A stretch of DNA of 64,000 bases from Nitrosarchaeum koreense MY1 (GCF_000220175.1 NZ_AFPU01000001.1:558001-622000), one strand, 5' to 3'. Shown: positions 35,059 through 44,206, counted from the first letter of the stretch. The notes: generated by a model not told the origin, from the sequence alone. Numbers and translations are program-made.

Positions 35059-36718
35059 TCAATTCACACATACATTATACTCTGGAGGTAAAAATTTGAA
35101 TTATAAAGAAATCACTAAAAAATATTATTCCGAATTAGAAAAATTTGATTCAAATCTGAAAATATTTGAAAACAATAATGAATTACATCTAACTCTCAGT
35201 GATCCAAATCAATTGCATGGACTTTGTGAATTTTTGAAAAAGAGTTTTGATCTTAGGCTGTTAACAATAATCTGCTGTGATGAACAAAAATTGAAGGCAG
35301 GGTTCAAAATTAGGCATGTTTTTGGCTCTGATGTTGATGATTTTTTCTTATTTGTAATCTCATCCATTAATTCAAGTCATAGCTATTTTCCTAGCATCTA
35401 CGATGTGTTTCCCTCTTCAATTTTGTATGAGAGAGAAATTAATGATATGTTTGGATTAATTGCTAAAGAAAATCCAAACATTAAGCCGTTGATCTTACAT
35501 GATTTCCCAAATGATATTTTTCCACTGCAAAAAGATTTTAAATTAAATGATGTTGTAAAGAGAAATTCAAAACAGTTTGAATTCACTCCGATTACTGGAG
35601 AAGGCGTATGTGAAATCCCTGTGGGTCCAATACATGCAGGAATAATTGAACCTGGTCATTTTAGATTCAGTGTTGTAGGGGAAACTATCATCAACTTGGA
35701 AATTCGTTTAGGTTATGCTCACAAGGGAATAGAAAAACTTGCAGAAAGTATGCCATTAGATGATGTGATATTTTTGTCAGAAAGAATCTCTGGAGATGAA
35801 TCTGTGGCAAACTCTATCGCATTCTGTAATGCAATAGAAAAAATCGCACAATTGACAATACCTCAAAAAGCAAAACAAATTAGATTATTGTTTGCAGAGC
35901 TAGAGAGAATCTATAATCATTTTGGAACTCTCAGTGGCATTCTTGCAGATATAGGATTTCAATATGGTGCATCCAGACTGAATATCTTAAAGGAGCAATT
36001 GATGCAGTTAAATGAAAAATTGTCTGGCAGTAGAATATTATTTGGAGTAAATCAAATCGGTGGTGTAAAAACTAACATTACTGATAAAACACTAGTTGGT
36101 ATTCATTCTGTTTTAGATGATGCTTTTCAGAACTTTGAAAAAATACTAGATCATTTAAAATCAAATTCATCTGTAATGGATAGACTCCGAAATACTGGCA
36201 TAATTGAAAAACAAATGGCAAAAGATTTGGGATTGGTAGGAATCTCTTCTAGATGTATTGGTATTGAAACAGATGCCAGACATACTCATCCTTACGGCTA
36301 TTATCCATCAGTTAACTTGAAACAAAAAACCCCTAGAGAAACAATGGAGCATCAAGTGGAATTGCAGAAACGAGTTGGCGATGTTTTATCTAGAGTTATG
36401 AGCCGTGTTGATGACTTGAGGCAATCAAAAGACATCATATGCTCTATTATTGCTCTGGAAAATGATGGGTTGTCTGTATCGCTAGATGAAGAATTAACTC
36501 CGTATTCATCAGGTTTGGGTTATGCTGAGTCTCATAGGGGAGAGACATTACATTGGGTTATGATTGGGGAACATGATTCTATTTTTAGATATAAGATCAG
36601 AACTGCCTCTTTTTCCAACTGGCCTATTATTGAGCATGCAGTATTGAATAACATTGTAGCTGATTTTCCAGTAATTAACAAAAGTTTTGATTTTTCTTAT
36701 TCGGGGAATGACCTATGA
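35042..36718 (+). CDS. hyfG: HyfG-like large subunit (NuoC-NuoD fusion) without [NiFe]-ligand cysteines
   Basis: Residues 1-170 are NuoC-like (YEREINDMFGLIAKENPNIKPLILHDFP) and 180-558 are NuoD/hydrogenase-large-like (VGPIHAGIIEPGHFRF, EIRLGYAHKGIEKLAE). In true hydrogenases the N-terminal ligand motif is RICGxC; here it is RISGDES (248-254). The C-terminal DPCxxC is replaced by DFSYSG. All four nickel-binding cysteines are therefore missing, so it cannot hold a [NiFe] site. This is the hallmark of energy-converting-hydrogenase-related (Ehr) complexes. The start is GTG, inside the end of hyfF; it ends overlapping the next ATG by 4 nt. Confidence 0.92.
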   Translation: MEPTLDQFTHTLYSGGKNLNYKEITKKYYSELEKFDSNLKIFENNNELHLTLSDPNQLHGLCEFLKKSFDLRLLTIICCDEQKLKAGFKIRHVFGSDVDDFFLFVISSINSSHSYFPSIYDVFPSSILYEREINDMFGLIAKENPNIKPLILHDFPNDIFPLQKDFKLNDVVKRNSKQFEFTPITGEGVCEIPVGPIHAGIIEPGHFRFSVVGETIINLEIRLGYAHKGIEKLAESMPLDDVIFLSERISGDESVANSIAFCNAIEKIAQLTIPQKAKQIRLLFAELERIYNHFGTLSGILADIGFQYGASRLNILKEQLMQLNEKLSGSRILFGVNQIGGVKTNITDKTLVGIHSVLDDAFQNFEKILDHLKSNSSVMDRLRNTGIIEKQMAKDLGLVGISSRCIGIETDARHTHPYGYYPSVNLKQKTPRETMEHQVELQKRVGDVLSRVMSRVDDLRQSKDIICSIIALENDGLSVSLDEELTPYSSGLGYAESHRGETLHWVMIGEHDSIFRYKIRTASFSNWPIIEHAVLNNIVADFPVINKSFDFSYSGNDL

Positions 36719-37530
36719 AAAAAAATAACGATAAAGTAGATAATTTTATTGATATGTCATTTAGATCAGACACAATACAAGATCCATTAAAAATGGATAA
36801 TAGTATTGCATCAAATTATAGAGGATATATTACATTAGATCCTGCTAAAGATTTTATCTTAAATGATAAAATTGGAAAAATATTAGAAAATTCATGTCCT
36901 ACACATGCTATTACATATCAAAATAATGATGATTCAAAAATTAATTTTGATAATGGAAAGTGCATTTTATGTGGAAACTGCCAAATAAAATCTCCTGAAC
37001 TAATTAAAATTACAAATAAATTTGATTTGGCAAAAAAAAGAAGAGATGATCTTATTGAAACGTTTTCTATGTCTGCTCCATTTGGAAAAACATGTGATGA
37101 ATTAGGAAAAGAATTAAAAAATAAAATTGACAAAATTTTTGGAAGATCATTGACTATAAGAGAAATCGATGCAGGTTCTTGTAACGGATGCGAGATTGAG
37201 ATCAACGCATTGAATAATCCTATCTATGACATTGAGCGATATGGAATTACTTTTGTGGCATCACCACGTCATGCTGATGTATTATTGGTAACAGGTCCTG
37301 CATCCAAAAACATGGAAAGAGCACTAAAGATAGCATATGACTCTACTCCAAATCCTAAACTCGTCATTGCCGTAGGTGCATGTGCCTGCAGTGGTGGCAT
37401 ATTTGGTAATACTTATGCAACCACAGGAGGTATAGATGGTATTGTTCCTGTTAATGTCTACATTCCAGGATGTCCTCCTAGACCACAAGCTTTGCTTTAC
37501 GGTATACTTATGGCAATAAACAAAATATGA
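36715..37530 (+). CDS. hyfI: Fused ferredoxin-like and HyfI/NuoB-like small subunit
   Basis: The C-terminal half (about 145-271) is the small-subunit fold with the proximal [4Fe-4S] ligands Cys156 and Cys159 (AGSCNGCEIE), Cys223 (VGACAC) and Cys253 (IPGCPPRPQ). The N-terminal half has a single ferredoxin-type site made of Cys61 (SCPTHAI) with Cys83, Cys86 and Cys89 (KCILCGNC). The usual second cluster of HyfH is lost, and the CP after the knuckle reads SP. So one protein replaces HyfH and HyfI. The ATG overlaps the hyfG stop. An electron donor such as ferredoxin is inferred. Confidence 0.9.
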   Translation: MKKNNDKVDNFIDMSFRSDTIQDPLKMDNSIASNYRGYITLDPAKDFILNDKIGKILENSCPTHAITYQNNDDSKINFDNGKCILCGNCQIKSPELIKITNKFDLAKKRRDDLIETFSMSAPFGKTCDELGKELKNKIDKIFGRSLTIREIDAGSCNGCEIEINALNNPIYDIERYGITFVASPRHADVLLVTGPASKNMERALKIAYDSTPNPKLVIAVGACACSGGIFGNTYATTGGIDGIVPVNVYIPGCPPRPQALLYGILMAINKI

Positions 37531-37613
37531 TTTTTAGCAATATTGTAAATATATAATTTTAAAATTACAATTTTCACGCTTATCTGCGTCCATTTTCATT
37601 TCCAAAATGATGA

Positions 37614-37623
37614 GTGAATTCAC
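37614..37623. promoter_or_regulatory. Perfect 10-bp palindrome upstream of cdvA
   Basis: GTGAATTCAC is a perfect palindrome about 150 bp before the cdvA ATG, in the 246-bp gap after hyfI. CATTTT..AAAATG lies just upstream as a weaker inverted repeat. A regulator site is possible; chance cannot be excluded at this length. Confidence 0.25.
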
Positions 37624-37776
37624 GTTGAGTTGAATCTCACCATTTCATGGAAATATGACGAAGATTGTTGGTTTTGTATGAAAATTACCTGTAGAATTTC
37701 AGCTCAAAATAATCTTACCAAAACCAGTAACCTTTCTCACACTTTCCCGGTTATACGAATCCCTAAACCACTACAC

Positions 37777-38610
37777 ATGACACACGACGATATCGATATC
37801 ATCGGTAAAAACGTCAAAGACATGTACGGAACATTCATGGGTAAAGTCATTGGAACAATAACTGACATTGATGGAAGCATCCAATCAGTTGGCGTTGACT
37901 GCGGTGCTCAAGGATTACAGCAAATCGCATATGAGCAACTTGTAGTTCAAGGCAGTGTTGTTATATTCATTCCAAAATGGAGACTAGACTCACAAAGACT
38001 TCTACGCGAAAAACAACTGACACTGCGTCGTCTAAAGGCCTTGATTGATATTGTTTCTGAAAATGATGACATGAAAGAAGATGCCGAAATAATTCATGAA
38101 AAATACAAGTCAAAACTTGAATCATTGGATGAACTAGAAAACAAAATCAAATCAAAGCTAGATGCAAGACAAGCAGCGCTAGAGGAACAGCTAAAGTCTA
38201 CAAAGATGTTGTTATTTGATGCAAAAGTACAATACAAGAGCAACGAAATCTCAGAAAATACATTTGAGACCGTGAAATCATGCGCTACTGAATTAATTGA
38301 GCATGTAACTCACGAATCTGCCGAAATCTCAAACGTAAAGAGAAGAATTGCTGATCTTGATGCAGAAGTAATAACTGTAACGACACCTCCAAAAAAAGAA
38401 ATCCAAGAATCCGCCGTTTCATATCTGGGCAATTCTGAACAAGAGCAACTAGTTCAGAGCATACTTCCAGAAGCACCAACAGATCCAGTCATTCATTCAG
38501 AAGCAACACGTGCTGATGAAACCGAATCACACCTGCCGACACCTCCCAAAGAGGTCAAAAAAGAGACATCTCACTACGACGACTGGCTTGGCAGAATGGA
38601 AGCATCTTAA
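37777..38610 (+). CDS. cdvA: Cell division protein CdvA
   Basis: CdvA recruits the ESCRT-III homologue CdvB to the division site in Crenarchaeota and Thaumarchaeota. The N-terminal PRC-barrel-like domain (about 8-75) has DMYGTFMGKVIGTITDIDG and VIFIPKWRLD. A long coiled coil follows (about 78-200, with LEELENKIKSKL-like heptads). The tail carries a Pro-rich LPTPPKEVKKE and ends SHYDDWLGRMEAS, a plausible CdvB-binding segment. The ATG at 37777 lies about 26 nt after a TTATACGA box, so the in-frame upstream extension is rejected. The length of 277 aa is normal. Confidence 0.93.
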   Translation: MTHDDIDIIGKNVKDMYGTFMGKVIGTITDIDGSIQSVGVDCGAQGLQQIAYEQLVVQGSVVIFIPKWRLDSQRLLREKQLTLRRLKALIDIVSENDDMKEDAEIIHEKYKSKLESLDELENKIKSKLDARQAALEEQLKSTKMLLFDAKVQYKSNEISENTFETVKSCATELIEHVTHESAEISNVKRRIADLDAEVITVTTPPKKEIQESAVSYLGNSEQEQLVQSILPEAPTDPVIHSEATRADETESHLPTPPKEVKKETSHYDDWLGRMEAS

Positions 38611-38667
38611 CTTTTTTTAAATTATTTTTCTTTAACATTTACAAGTCTGAATCTCTACACTATTTTG

Positions 38668-40584
38668 ATGTCCGAATTTAATATCGGTCTTGGAAATAAT
38701 GATACTCAAACAAGAAAAGATGCATCTTCAGATTTTGTTTCCTTTTGGGATAAACAGGCAAAAAATCTTAGTTGGTTTTCCACTTGGGAAAAAACATTGG
38801 ACTGGAATCCTCCATTTGCTAAATGGTTTGTAGGAGGTACAATTAACGCATCATACAACGCCCTTGATATTCATCAGAAAAACAAGGCTGAAAAACCTGC
38901 TATATTGTGGGAAGGCGAGAATGGTGATTCACGCGTTCTTACTTACAATGACATGTGGAAACAAGTCCAAAAACTTGCAAACGTCCTCAAATCACTTGGT
39001 GTTAAGAAAGGCGACCGAGTGACTATCTATCTCCCAATGATTCCAGAATTGCCAATATCGATGCTTGCATGTGCAAGAATAGGTGCAACTCATACTGTTA
39101 TATTTTCTGGATTTAGTGCAGCAGCAATTAAAGATAGAATTGAAGATTCAAAATCAAAAATAGTAATTACTGCTGATGGTGGATATCGACGTGGAAATGT
39201 AATTAAACTAAAAGAAGTAATCGATGACGCAATCAGTGATCTTGATTTTGTTCAAAATGTAATTGTAGTTGAAAGAACAAAAAACAAAATCTCTCTTTCT
39301 TCAAAAGACAAGCTTTGGAATCAATTAATGGGAAATGCTTTTGATGTATTTCCTGCAGAAAAATTAGACAGTACTCATCCTCTTTACATTTTGTATACAT
39401 CTGGAACAACAGGAAAACCAAAAGGTGTGCTGCATGGAACTGGAGGTTATCTAACTCACTTACATTCCACATTCAAGTGGGCATTTGACATTAAAGATTC
39501 CGATGTATTTTTTTGTACAGCTGATATTGGTTGGGTCACAGGACACAGCTATGTTGTTTATGGCCCGCTTTTACATGGTGCAACAGAAGTAATGTATGAA
39601 GGCGCACCAGATTTTCCAAACGCATCGCGAATGTGGGGTATAATTGAAAAATACAAAGTTACTATTTTTTACACAACCCCTACTGCACTTCGAATGTTTA
39701 TGAAATTTGGAAACGATCTTCCAAATTCATTTGATCTCTCATCTCTTAGACTTTTAGGAAGTGTTGGTGAACCGATTAATCCTGAAGTATGGAGATGGTA
39801 TTTTAAAATAATTGGAAAAGAAAAATGTCCGATAATTGATACATGGTGGCAAACTGAAACTGGCGGTATGTTGATTTCTGCTTTGCCTGGCTTGGAAACA
39901 ATTCCATTGAAACCGGGCTCTGGAACTCTGCCTATTCCAGGATTGAAAATATCAGTAGTCGATGAATCTGGAAATGAAGTACCTGCAAACACCAAGGGAT
40001 ATTTACTAATCAAAAATCCTTGGCCTGGGATGCTTTTGACTTTGTGGGGAGATGATAAGAAATACCATGACGTGTATTGGTCAAAGTACAAAAATTGTTA
40101 CTATCCAGGTGATTATGCACTAAAAGATTCAGATGGCTACTTTTGGTTGCTTGGAAGAGCTGATGATGTACTCAAAGTATCTGGTCATAGAATAGGGACT
40201 GCTGAGCTTGAAAGCTGCCTTGTATCTCATAATGATGTTGCAGAATCAGCCGTATGTGGAATTCCAGATGAGATCAAAGGTGAAATCATAATTGCTTTTG
40301 TAGTCTTAAAACAAAATGTAACAAAAGATGTGTCACTTTTAGAAAAAGAATTGTCTATAAAAATAAGAAATGATATTGGTGCAATTGCTACCACCCAACA
40401 AATCTATTTTGTATCCAAATTGCCAAAAACTCGTAGTGGTAAAATTATGCGAAGACTACTAAAAGCAATAGCCAACAATGAGACTATCGGTGATGTCAGT
40501 ACTTTGGAAGATGGGGCTGCAGTATCTGAAATCCAATCTGCATTTGATGAATTAAAAAAATCAATTCAAAATAAAACAAAATAA
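38668..40584 (+). CDS. acs: AMP-forming acetyl-CoA (or 3-hydroxypropionyl-CoA) synthetase
   Basis: This adenylate-forming acyl-CoA synthetase activates a short-chain acid with ATP and CoA. Motifs are the P-loop YTSGTTGKPKGVLHGTGG, the substrate motif DTWWQTETGGM, the hinge ADDVLKVSGHRIGTAELES, and the catalytic Lys in KLPKTRSGKIMRRLL. The N-terminal ACS extension contains FAKWFVGGTINASYNALD. The 638-aa length fits acetyl-CoA synthetase. Acetate and 3-hydroxypropionate enzymes cannot be separated by eye. The ATG was taken over a TTG just before it. Confidence 0.94.
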   Translation: MSEFNIGLGNNDTQTRKDASSDFVSFWDKQAKNLSWFSTWEKTLDWNPPFAKWFVGGTINASYNALDIHQKNKAEKPAILWEGENGDSRVLTYNDMWKQVQKLANVLKSLGVKKGDRVTIYLPMIPELPISMLACARIGATHTVIFSGFSAAAIKDRIEDSKSKIVITADGGYRRGNVIKLKEVIDDAISDLDFVQNVIVVERTKNKISLSSKDKLWNQLMGNAFDVFPAEKLDSTHPLYILYTSGTTGKPKGVLHGTGGYLTHLHSTFKWAFDIKDSDVFFCTADIGWVTGHSYVVYGPLLHGATEVMYEGAPDFPNASRMWGIIEKYKVTIFYTTPTALRMFMKFGNDLPNSFDLSSLRLLGSVGEPINPEVWRWYFKIIGKEKCPIIDTWWQTETGGMLISALPGLETIPLKPGSGTLPIPGLKISVVDESGNEVPANTKGYLLIKNPWPGMLLTLWGDDKKYHDVYWSKYKNCYYPGDYALKDSDGYFWLLGRADDVLKVSGHRIGTAELESCLVSHNDVAESAVCGIPDEIKGEIIIAFVVLKQNVTKDVSLLEKELSIKIRNDIGAIATTQQIYFVSKLPKTRSGKIMRRLLKAIANNETIGDVSTLEDGAAVSEIQSAFDELKKSIQNKTK

Positions 40585-40586
40585 TT

Positions 40587-41117
40587 TTATTTTTTTAACG
40601 ATCTTAAATCCGTTGTTACTAACATGTCAAACATTTTTTTTAACCCTTCATATTCTGATTTAGAATTTTCATCTAAATTGTTATATTCGCTTTTTTTAAT
40701 CTCATCAAGCTTTTCTTTAGCCTCTTTAAAGTAATCCTCAAATTCTTTAATCTTTTTATCATTTAATTCTGTAAGATCAAAAATTACCGTATTACTTCCA
40801 AGCAAGTTTTTCTTCTCATCATAAAGACTCACTGCGTGTAAGATTCCTGGAAAAGTGCTTCCATCTTGTTTTTTAAAGGTAATTTCCCTATCTGTGACAT
40901 TTCCAGTCTCAAACCATGTTTTTAGCGAGTCATTCATTGCTTCCCATGCGTCTTTAGGCACGTGCTCAAATATTGTTCTGCCTAGAATCTCTGTTTTGGC
41001 ATATCCTAACTTACTAGCATAAGTTGAATTGCAATCAAGAATAATTCCAATGGAGTTGATCCGTCTCCACATTATTGGGGCGTCCTTGAGAATTTTTCTT
41101 GCTTCCGTTTGTGGCAT
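40587..41117 (-). CDS. PAS-domain protein (176 aa)
   Basis: A single PAS domain occupies about residues 10-125, with MWRRINSIGIILDCNSTYASKLGY, EILGRTIFEHVPKD, and REITFKKQDGSTFPG followed by a PAC-like segment. A charged helical tail (DYFKEAKEKLDEIKKSEYN) ends the protein. No kinase or output domain exists. It converges with acs at a 2-nt gap. The role as a sensor that signals by protein contact is inferred. Confidence 0.85.
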   Translation of the reverse strand: MPQTEARKILKDAPIMWRRINSIGIILDCNSTYASKLGYAKTEILGRTIFEHVPKDAWEAMNDSLKTWFETGNVTDREITFKKQDGSTFPGILHAVSLYDEKKNLLGSNTVIFDLTELNDKKIKEFEDYFKEAKEKLDEIKKSEYNNLDENSKSEYEGLKKMFDMLVTTDLRSLKK

Positions 41118-41395
41118 TTTTTATTTTACCTTTGACTAGTTATTAAATTGAAATCTTGTCAAATAATATCTGCTGACTTTTTGATATTAAATCATATTCT
41201 GTGTTTTGAAGATCAAACCAACTAAAACCCTAGTATGAATTAAATTCCTAAAAATCAATTATGATATTGCACAGCTTTCCTTTTATGCCATATTTGCATA
41301 ATTAACTCACATCAGCAATAGGTGGAAACACAAAGAAAACCTCAAAAAATAATTCAATCTTTATCGTTGGCGGTATTATCGCAGCTGGCGCTCTG

Positions 41396-41608
41396 TTGCT
41401 ATTTGCATATCTGATGTGGTATGTGGCTCCTGCAGAAAACATGGATCTAGTTAGAATTGTTGCAGTAACCGAGTCAGGTTGTATTGCAGAAACATCAGAT
41501 GGATTTGCAGTAAATATTGGTGAATGTAGAGAACCAAATCAGTATGTTATGGCACCAGTAGATAAGAAAGTCAGAGAACGTGCAGCATTAATGAATCCTA
41601 CAACCTAG
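41396..41608 (+). CDS. Membrane-anchored small protein, 5' end lacks a normal start
   Basis: The coding-like frame continues upstream to 41306 without ATG, GTG or TTG before this TTG. The upstream part reads TKKTSKNNSIFIVGGIIAAG, clearly the first half of a transmembrane segment. So the true start is either an ATA (41318) or a GTG at 41322 joined by a frameshift at the A6 run (41344-41349; seven A would restore the frame). The extracytoplasmic part ([20 protein letters not shown] and GECREPN) resembles the protein at 47628-47951. It shares the CTAG at 41605-41608 with the fen stop. Coordinates given are the shortest safe frame. Confidence 0.55.
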   Translation: MLFAYLMWYVAPAENMDLVRIVAVTESGCIAETSDGFAVNIGECREPNQYVMAPVDKKVRERAALMNPTT

Positions 41609-42630
41609 CTAAACCATTGATCTAAATTATGACTCTTTTTTTCTAATGCTTTTCTAAGTCGATTCAAAGAAGATTGAATTCTGTCTTCAGAAAAACTTCT
41701 TTCTTTGACTAGATAGTTTGTCATTCCTTCATAGTCTACTTTTCCAAAGACTATCTCATCTACATCTGTTACAATCGGTTCAAGAAATATTTTGCGAATC
41801 TTCTCATACTCGATTGTCTGTAACTGTTCTTGAATTTGTGGAATGTCTTCTAATCTTGAATATTGTTTTATCATTTTTAATGCAGTTTTTGGTCCTATCC
41901 TATCAAATCCATTTGGATTAAAATCTGTACCAATTAAAATTCCAATATCTACTATCTGTTCTCTGGTAATTTCTAATGAATCTAGTGTTTTTTGAGTCTC
42001 GATAATCTCTGGCTCAATTTCCACATACGTGTTTCTGTTTGGAATCTTTCTTCTTCCGCTGTTTGTAAAATTTCTAATCAGCCTCTTTGCTCCACAAAGT
42101 ATAGAATCAAAGTCTTGACTTGCAGAGGCATAAGCTTGTCCAGTATTTGTTAGATGGGCTGCAGTTGCTTCTCCTTCGGATGCCGCATCAATGTATGGAA
42201 TTCCAAAGTATGATAAAATTTGTTTTGACTCTTTAACCATTCCGTCTTTCATGCTAGTTGTTTGTTGTGCAAACTTTCTTGCATCTTCTAAATTTCCTTC
42301 TGCAATTGCTTTTTCATATTTTATTGTAGCATCTTTTTTGATCTGCTTTCTTCTTTCAATCTCTGCAGTTTTCAACGATGGTGGTTTTCCATCAAATACA
42401 TAGACTGGTTTTATCCCTAATGATAAAAAATTGATATTTCTATAAAGTAACCCGCTAAGATGACTCGTTATCCTGCCCTCAGAATCAGATAGCTGTAATC
42501 CGTCTGGACCTCTAATGCTTGCCAAGAACTGATAAATTGCATTATACGCATCAATTGCTATCACTTTTGATGAAAATGATTCTAGAGTTGTTTTCTCTCT
42601 TACTACTAACTCTTTGAGGTTTAATCCCAT
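41605..42630 (-). CDS. fen: Flap endonuclease 1
   Basis: FEN1 removes 5' flaps in Okazaki-fragment maturation and repair. The N-domain has [25 protein letters not shown] and [12 protein letters not shown]. The I-domain has [14 protein letters not shown] and [12 protein letters not shown], with the metal-binding Asp/Glu residues. The H2TH stretch is [22 protein letters not shown]. The usual C-terminal PIP box (QxxLxxFF) is represented only by SHNLDQWFS, which is shorter but still fits QxxxxxF-type binding loosely. 341 aa, ATG start. Confidence 0.96.
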   Translation of the reverse strand: MGLNLKELVVREKTTLESFSSKVIAIDAYNAIYQFLASIRGPDGLQLSDSEGRITSHLSGLLYRNINFLSLGIKPVYVFDGKPPSLKTAEIERRKQIKKDATIKYEKAIAEGNLEDARKFAQQTTSMKDGMVKESKQILSYFGIPYIDAASEGEATAAHLTNTGQAYASASQDFDSILCGAKRLIRNFTNSGRRKIPNRNTYVEIEPEIIETQKTLDSLEITREQIVDIGILIGTDFNPNGFDRIGPKTALKMIKQYSRLEDIPQIQEQLQTIEYEKIRKIFLEPIVTDVDEIVFGKVDYEGMTNYLVKERSFSEDRIQSSLNRLRKALEKKSHNLDQWFS

Positions 42631-42727
42631 TGATTGTTGTTGATTTTTGAGCTATTTTGTCTTTATCGTTTGAAATACAGATCGTAATAACTACAATTGG
42701 ATATATAAAAAAGAAAAATCTAATCAT

Positions 42728-42985
42728 ATGGTGAATCATTTGGATTTGTCTGTAAACTTGAGAGAGAAAATATACGACATTAAAGAATCTCAAAATAATT
42801 TTTTAAAAATTGTTTCATACTTTCCTTTATCTGATGATGAAAAACAATCTATTTTGAAAAACTCCGAATCTGTTGAATTTCATTCAATCTTCTCTGATAA
42901 TGTGTCTGAAGAAGAATGGAGCAAAACTAAACATCAGATAATCAAGCGCTTTCAGAATGAGTTATTTGATATAGATTCAGCATAA
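42728..42985 (+). CDS. Small acidic hypothetical protein (85 aa)
   Basis: A soluble helical protein starting MVNHLDLSVNLREKIYDIKE, with FPLSDDEKQSILKNSESVEF and VSEEEWSKTKHQIIKRFQNE. The helices resemble a Myb/SANT-like or effector-subunit arrangement, but nothing definite can be assigned. ATG start; a TATA-like TATATAAAA lies about 20-25 nt before it. Confidence 0.65.
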   Translation: MVNHLDLSVNLREKIYDIKESQNNFLKIVSYFPLSDDEKQSILKNSESVEFHSIFSDNVSEEEWSKTKHQIIKRFQNELFDIDSA

Positions 42986-43043
42986 ATTATTTTTAAAAAT
43001 TGTTTCTGATTTGCTTTATTATGTGGTATTTCTAAGATTTCTT

Positions 43044-43125
43044 GCCAGGTTAGCCAAGTGGAACGGCGGCCGTCTCGAAAACGGCTACGCGCAAGCGTGC
43101 AGGGGTTCGAATCCCTTACCTGGCG
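43044..43125 (+). tRNA. tRNA-Ser (CGA)
   Basis: The acceptor stem GCCAGGT pairs fully with ACCTGGC, followed by discriminator G. The anticodon arm GCCGT-CTCGAAA-ACGGC gives anticodon CGA (43076-43078). A long variable arm (ACGC-GCAA-GCGT) marks class II, as expected for serine. The T arm has GGGGTTCGAATCCCT. No intron and no encoded CCA were seen. Confidence 0.97.
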
Positions 43126-43194
43126 TTCATAATATGTTCTATTAACACTGGTAATCTCAGAAAAATTCTAATCATATATTCACTCAAAATATGA

Positions 43195-43209
43195 CCTATC
43201 GTGGATAGG
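43195..43209. promoter_or_regulatory. Short inverted repeat CCTATC-GTG-GATAGG
   Basis: Perfect 6-bp arms with a 3-nt spacer lie about 30-45 nt upstream of the PEFG-protein start, at the place of a promoter element or operator. Short enough to be chance. Confidence 0.3.
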
Positions 43210-43238
43210 ATTAAGTAGTACAGTGCCTCTTCTTTGTA

Positions 43239-43841
43239 TTGACAAAAACAAATCTCTTTTTGATTGTAGTATTTACGTCTATTCTAATTTTAAGTCCTTT
43301 TGTAACTGGTAGTATATTTGCCGATTCATCTGTGACTTCAGTTTCTGAAAATACTGAAGTACCAATGGGTGCAATTGTCGTTGGAACCAAGTCGGACAAA
43401 AATACTACTGTTGTGGGGCTCTCATCTGATGGAAAAATTAGAGTTGAAATTACTACAAGCAATCCTGTTAAAAGTAATACGATGTTAATGGGAATAATAT
43501 TTCGGGATTCTAATGGTGGAACAATAAAACAAAATGTAAACTATGATATTTTAGCAATGCAAAATGGTAAAGAAATTCTTTTAGATTTAAGCTCACATGC
43601 AAAAGACGGCACAGGAACACATGTCACCAATATACTTGCCTCTGATGAACCAGTTAATATCGAAGTAACCTTACTTGGATTTGGAACAGGTGATGAATCA
43701 CGCTGGTCTGGGCCAAAAGGAGAAGTTTTAATGTTTAACGTTGTACCTGAATTTGGAACGATTGCCATGATGATTCTAGTTATTTCGATTATGAGTATAG
43801 TGATAATTAGTGCTAAAAGCAAAATGTCTCTCAAACTGTAA
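43239..43841 (+). CDS. Secreted PEFG-CTERM surface protein (200 aa)
   Basis: An N-terminal signal peptide (LFLIVVFTSILILSPFVTGSIFA) is followed by a beta-rich extracytoplasmic domain. The C-terminus is VPEFGTIAMMILVISIMSIV and a basic tail. PEFG plus transmembrane helix plus basic residues is the thaumarchaeal PEFG-CTERM sorting signal, processed by an archaeosortase. The middle contains KIRVEITTSNPVKSNTMLMG and DESRWSGPKGEVL. The function of the mature domain is unknown. The start is TTG. Confidence 0.85.
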   Translation: MTKTNLFLIVVFTSILILSPFVTGSIFADSSVTSVSENTEVPMGAIVVGTKSDKNTTVVGLSSDGKIRVEITTSNPVKSNTMLMGIIFRDSNGGTIKQNVNYDILAMQNGKEILLDLSSHAKDGTGTHVTNILASDEPVNIEVTLLGFGTGDESRWSGPKGEVLMFNVVPEFGTIAMMILVISIMSIVIISAKSKMSLKL

Positions 43842-43906
43842 CTGCTATGTCTAAATATTGAGACAAGTTATAAGCGGTGATTTTGTTAACTTATTGGGTC
43901 TAATAA

Positions 43907-44206
43907 TTGGGTAAAAACGTCAATCCTAAAGTAGTTGAAATTTTAAAAACTAAATCTCTAGTTCCTACATTTGATCCCAGTATGAAGACTTTGATGCGTA
44001 TAGTGAAATTTATGACTGAAAATTCATCTGGAGGAAAAACACAGTTGGCACTTGATACTAAACTAAACTATGCACGACTTGCAAAGCATCTCGTATGGAT
44101 GGAAAAAAAGGGTCTTGTTGAATCTATTATTGATGACAATAAAATCAATGTTTCTCTAACAAAAACAGGCAGAGACTTTGCAGAAGTAATTTCAAAAATT
44201 CTCTAA
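43907..44206 (+). CDS. Winged-helix transcriptional regulator (99 aa)
   Basis: A compact wHTH domain: KTLMRIVKFMTENSSGGKTQ (helices 1-2), LALDTKLNYARLAKHLVWMEKKGL (recognition helix and turn), VESIIDDNKINVSLTKTGRDF (wing), then a terminal helix. It is of the single-domain archaeal type used for local regulation. It lies 65 nt after the PEFG gene and before the repeat-rich secreted protein. The start is TTG. Confidence 0.82.
   Translation: MGKNVNPKVVEILKTKSLVPTFDPSMKTLMRIVKFMTENSSGGKTQLALDTKLNYARLAKHLVWMEKKGLVESIIDDNKINVSLTKTGRDFAEVISKIL

Noticed and set aside
35042-36718. Calling this locus a functional [NiFe] hydrogenase
   Set aside because: All four nickel-ligand cysteines of the large subunit are replaced, and no maturation genes are nearby.
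37630-37776. In-frame 5' extension of cdvA by 49 codons
   Set aside because: The residues look random, and a TATA-like box lies within it about 26 nt before the ATG at 37777, where known CdvA proteins begin.
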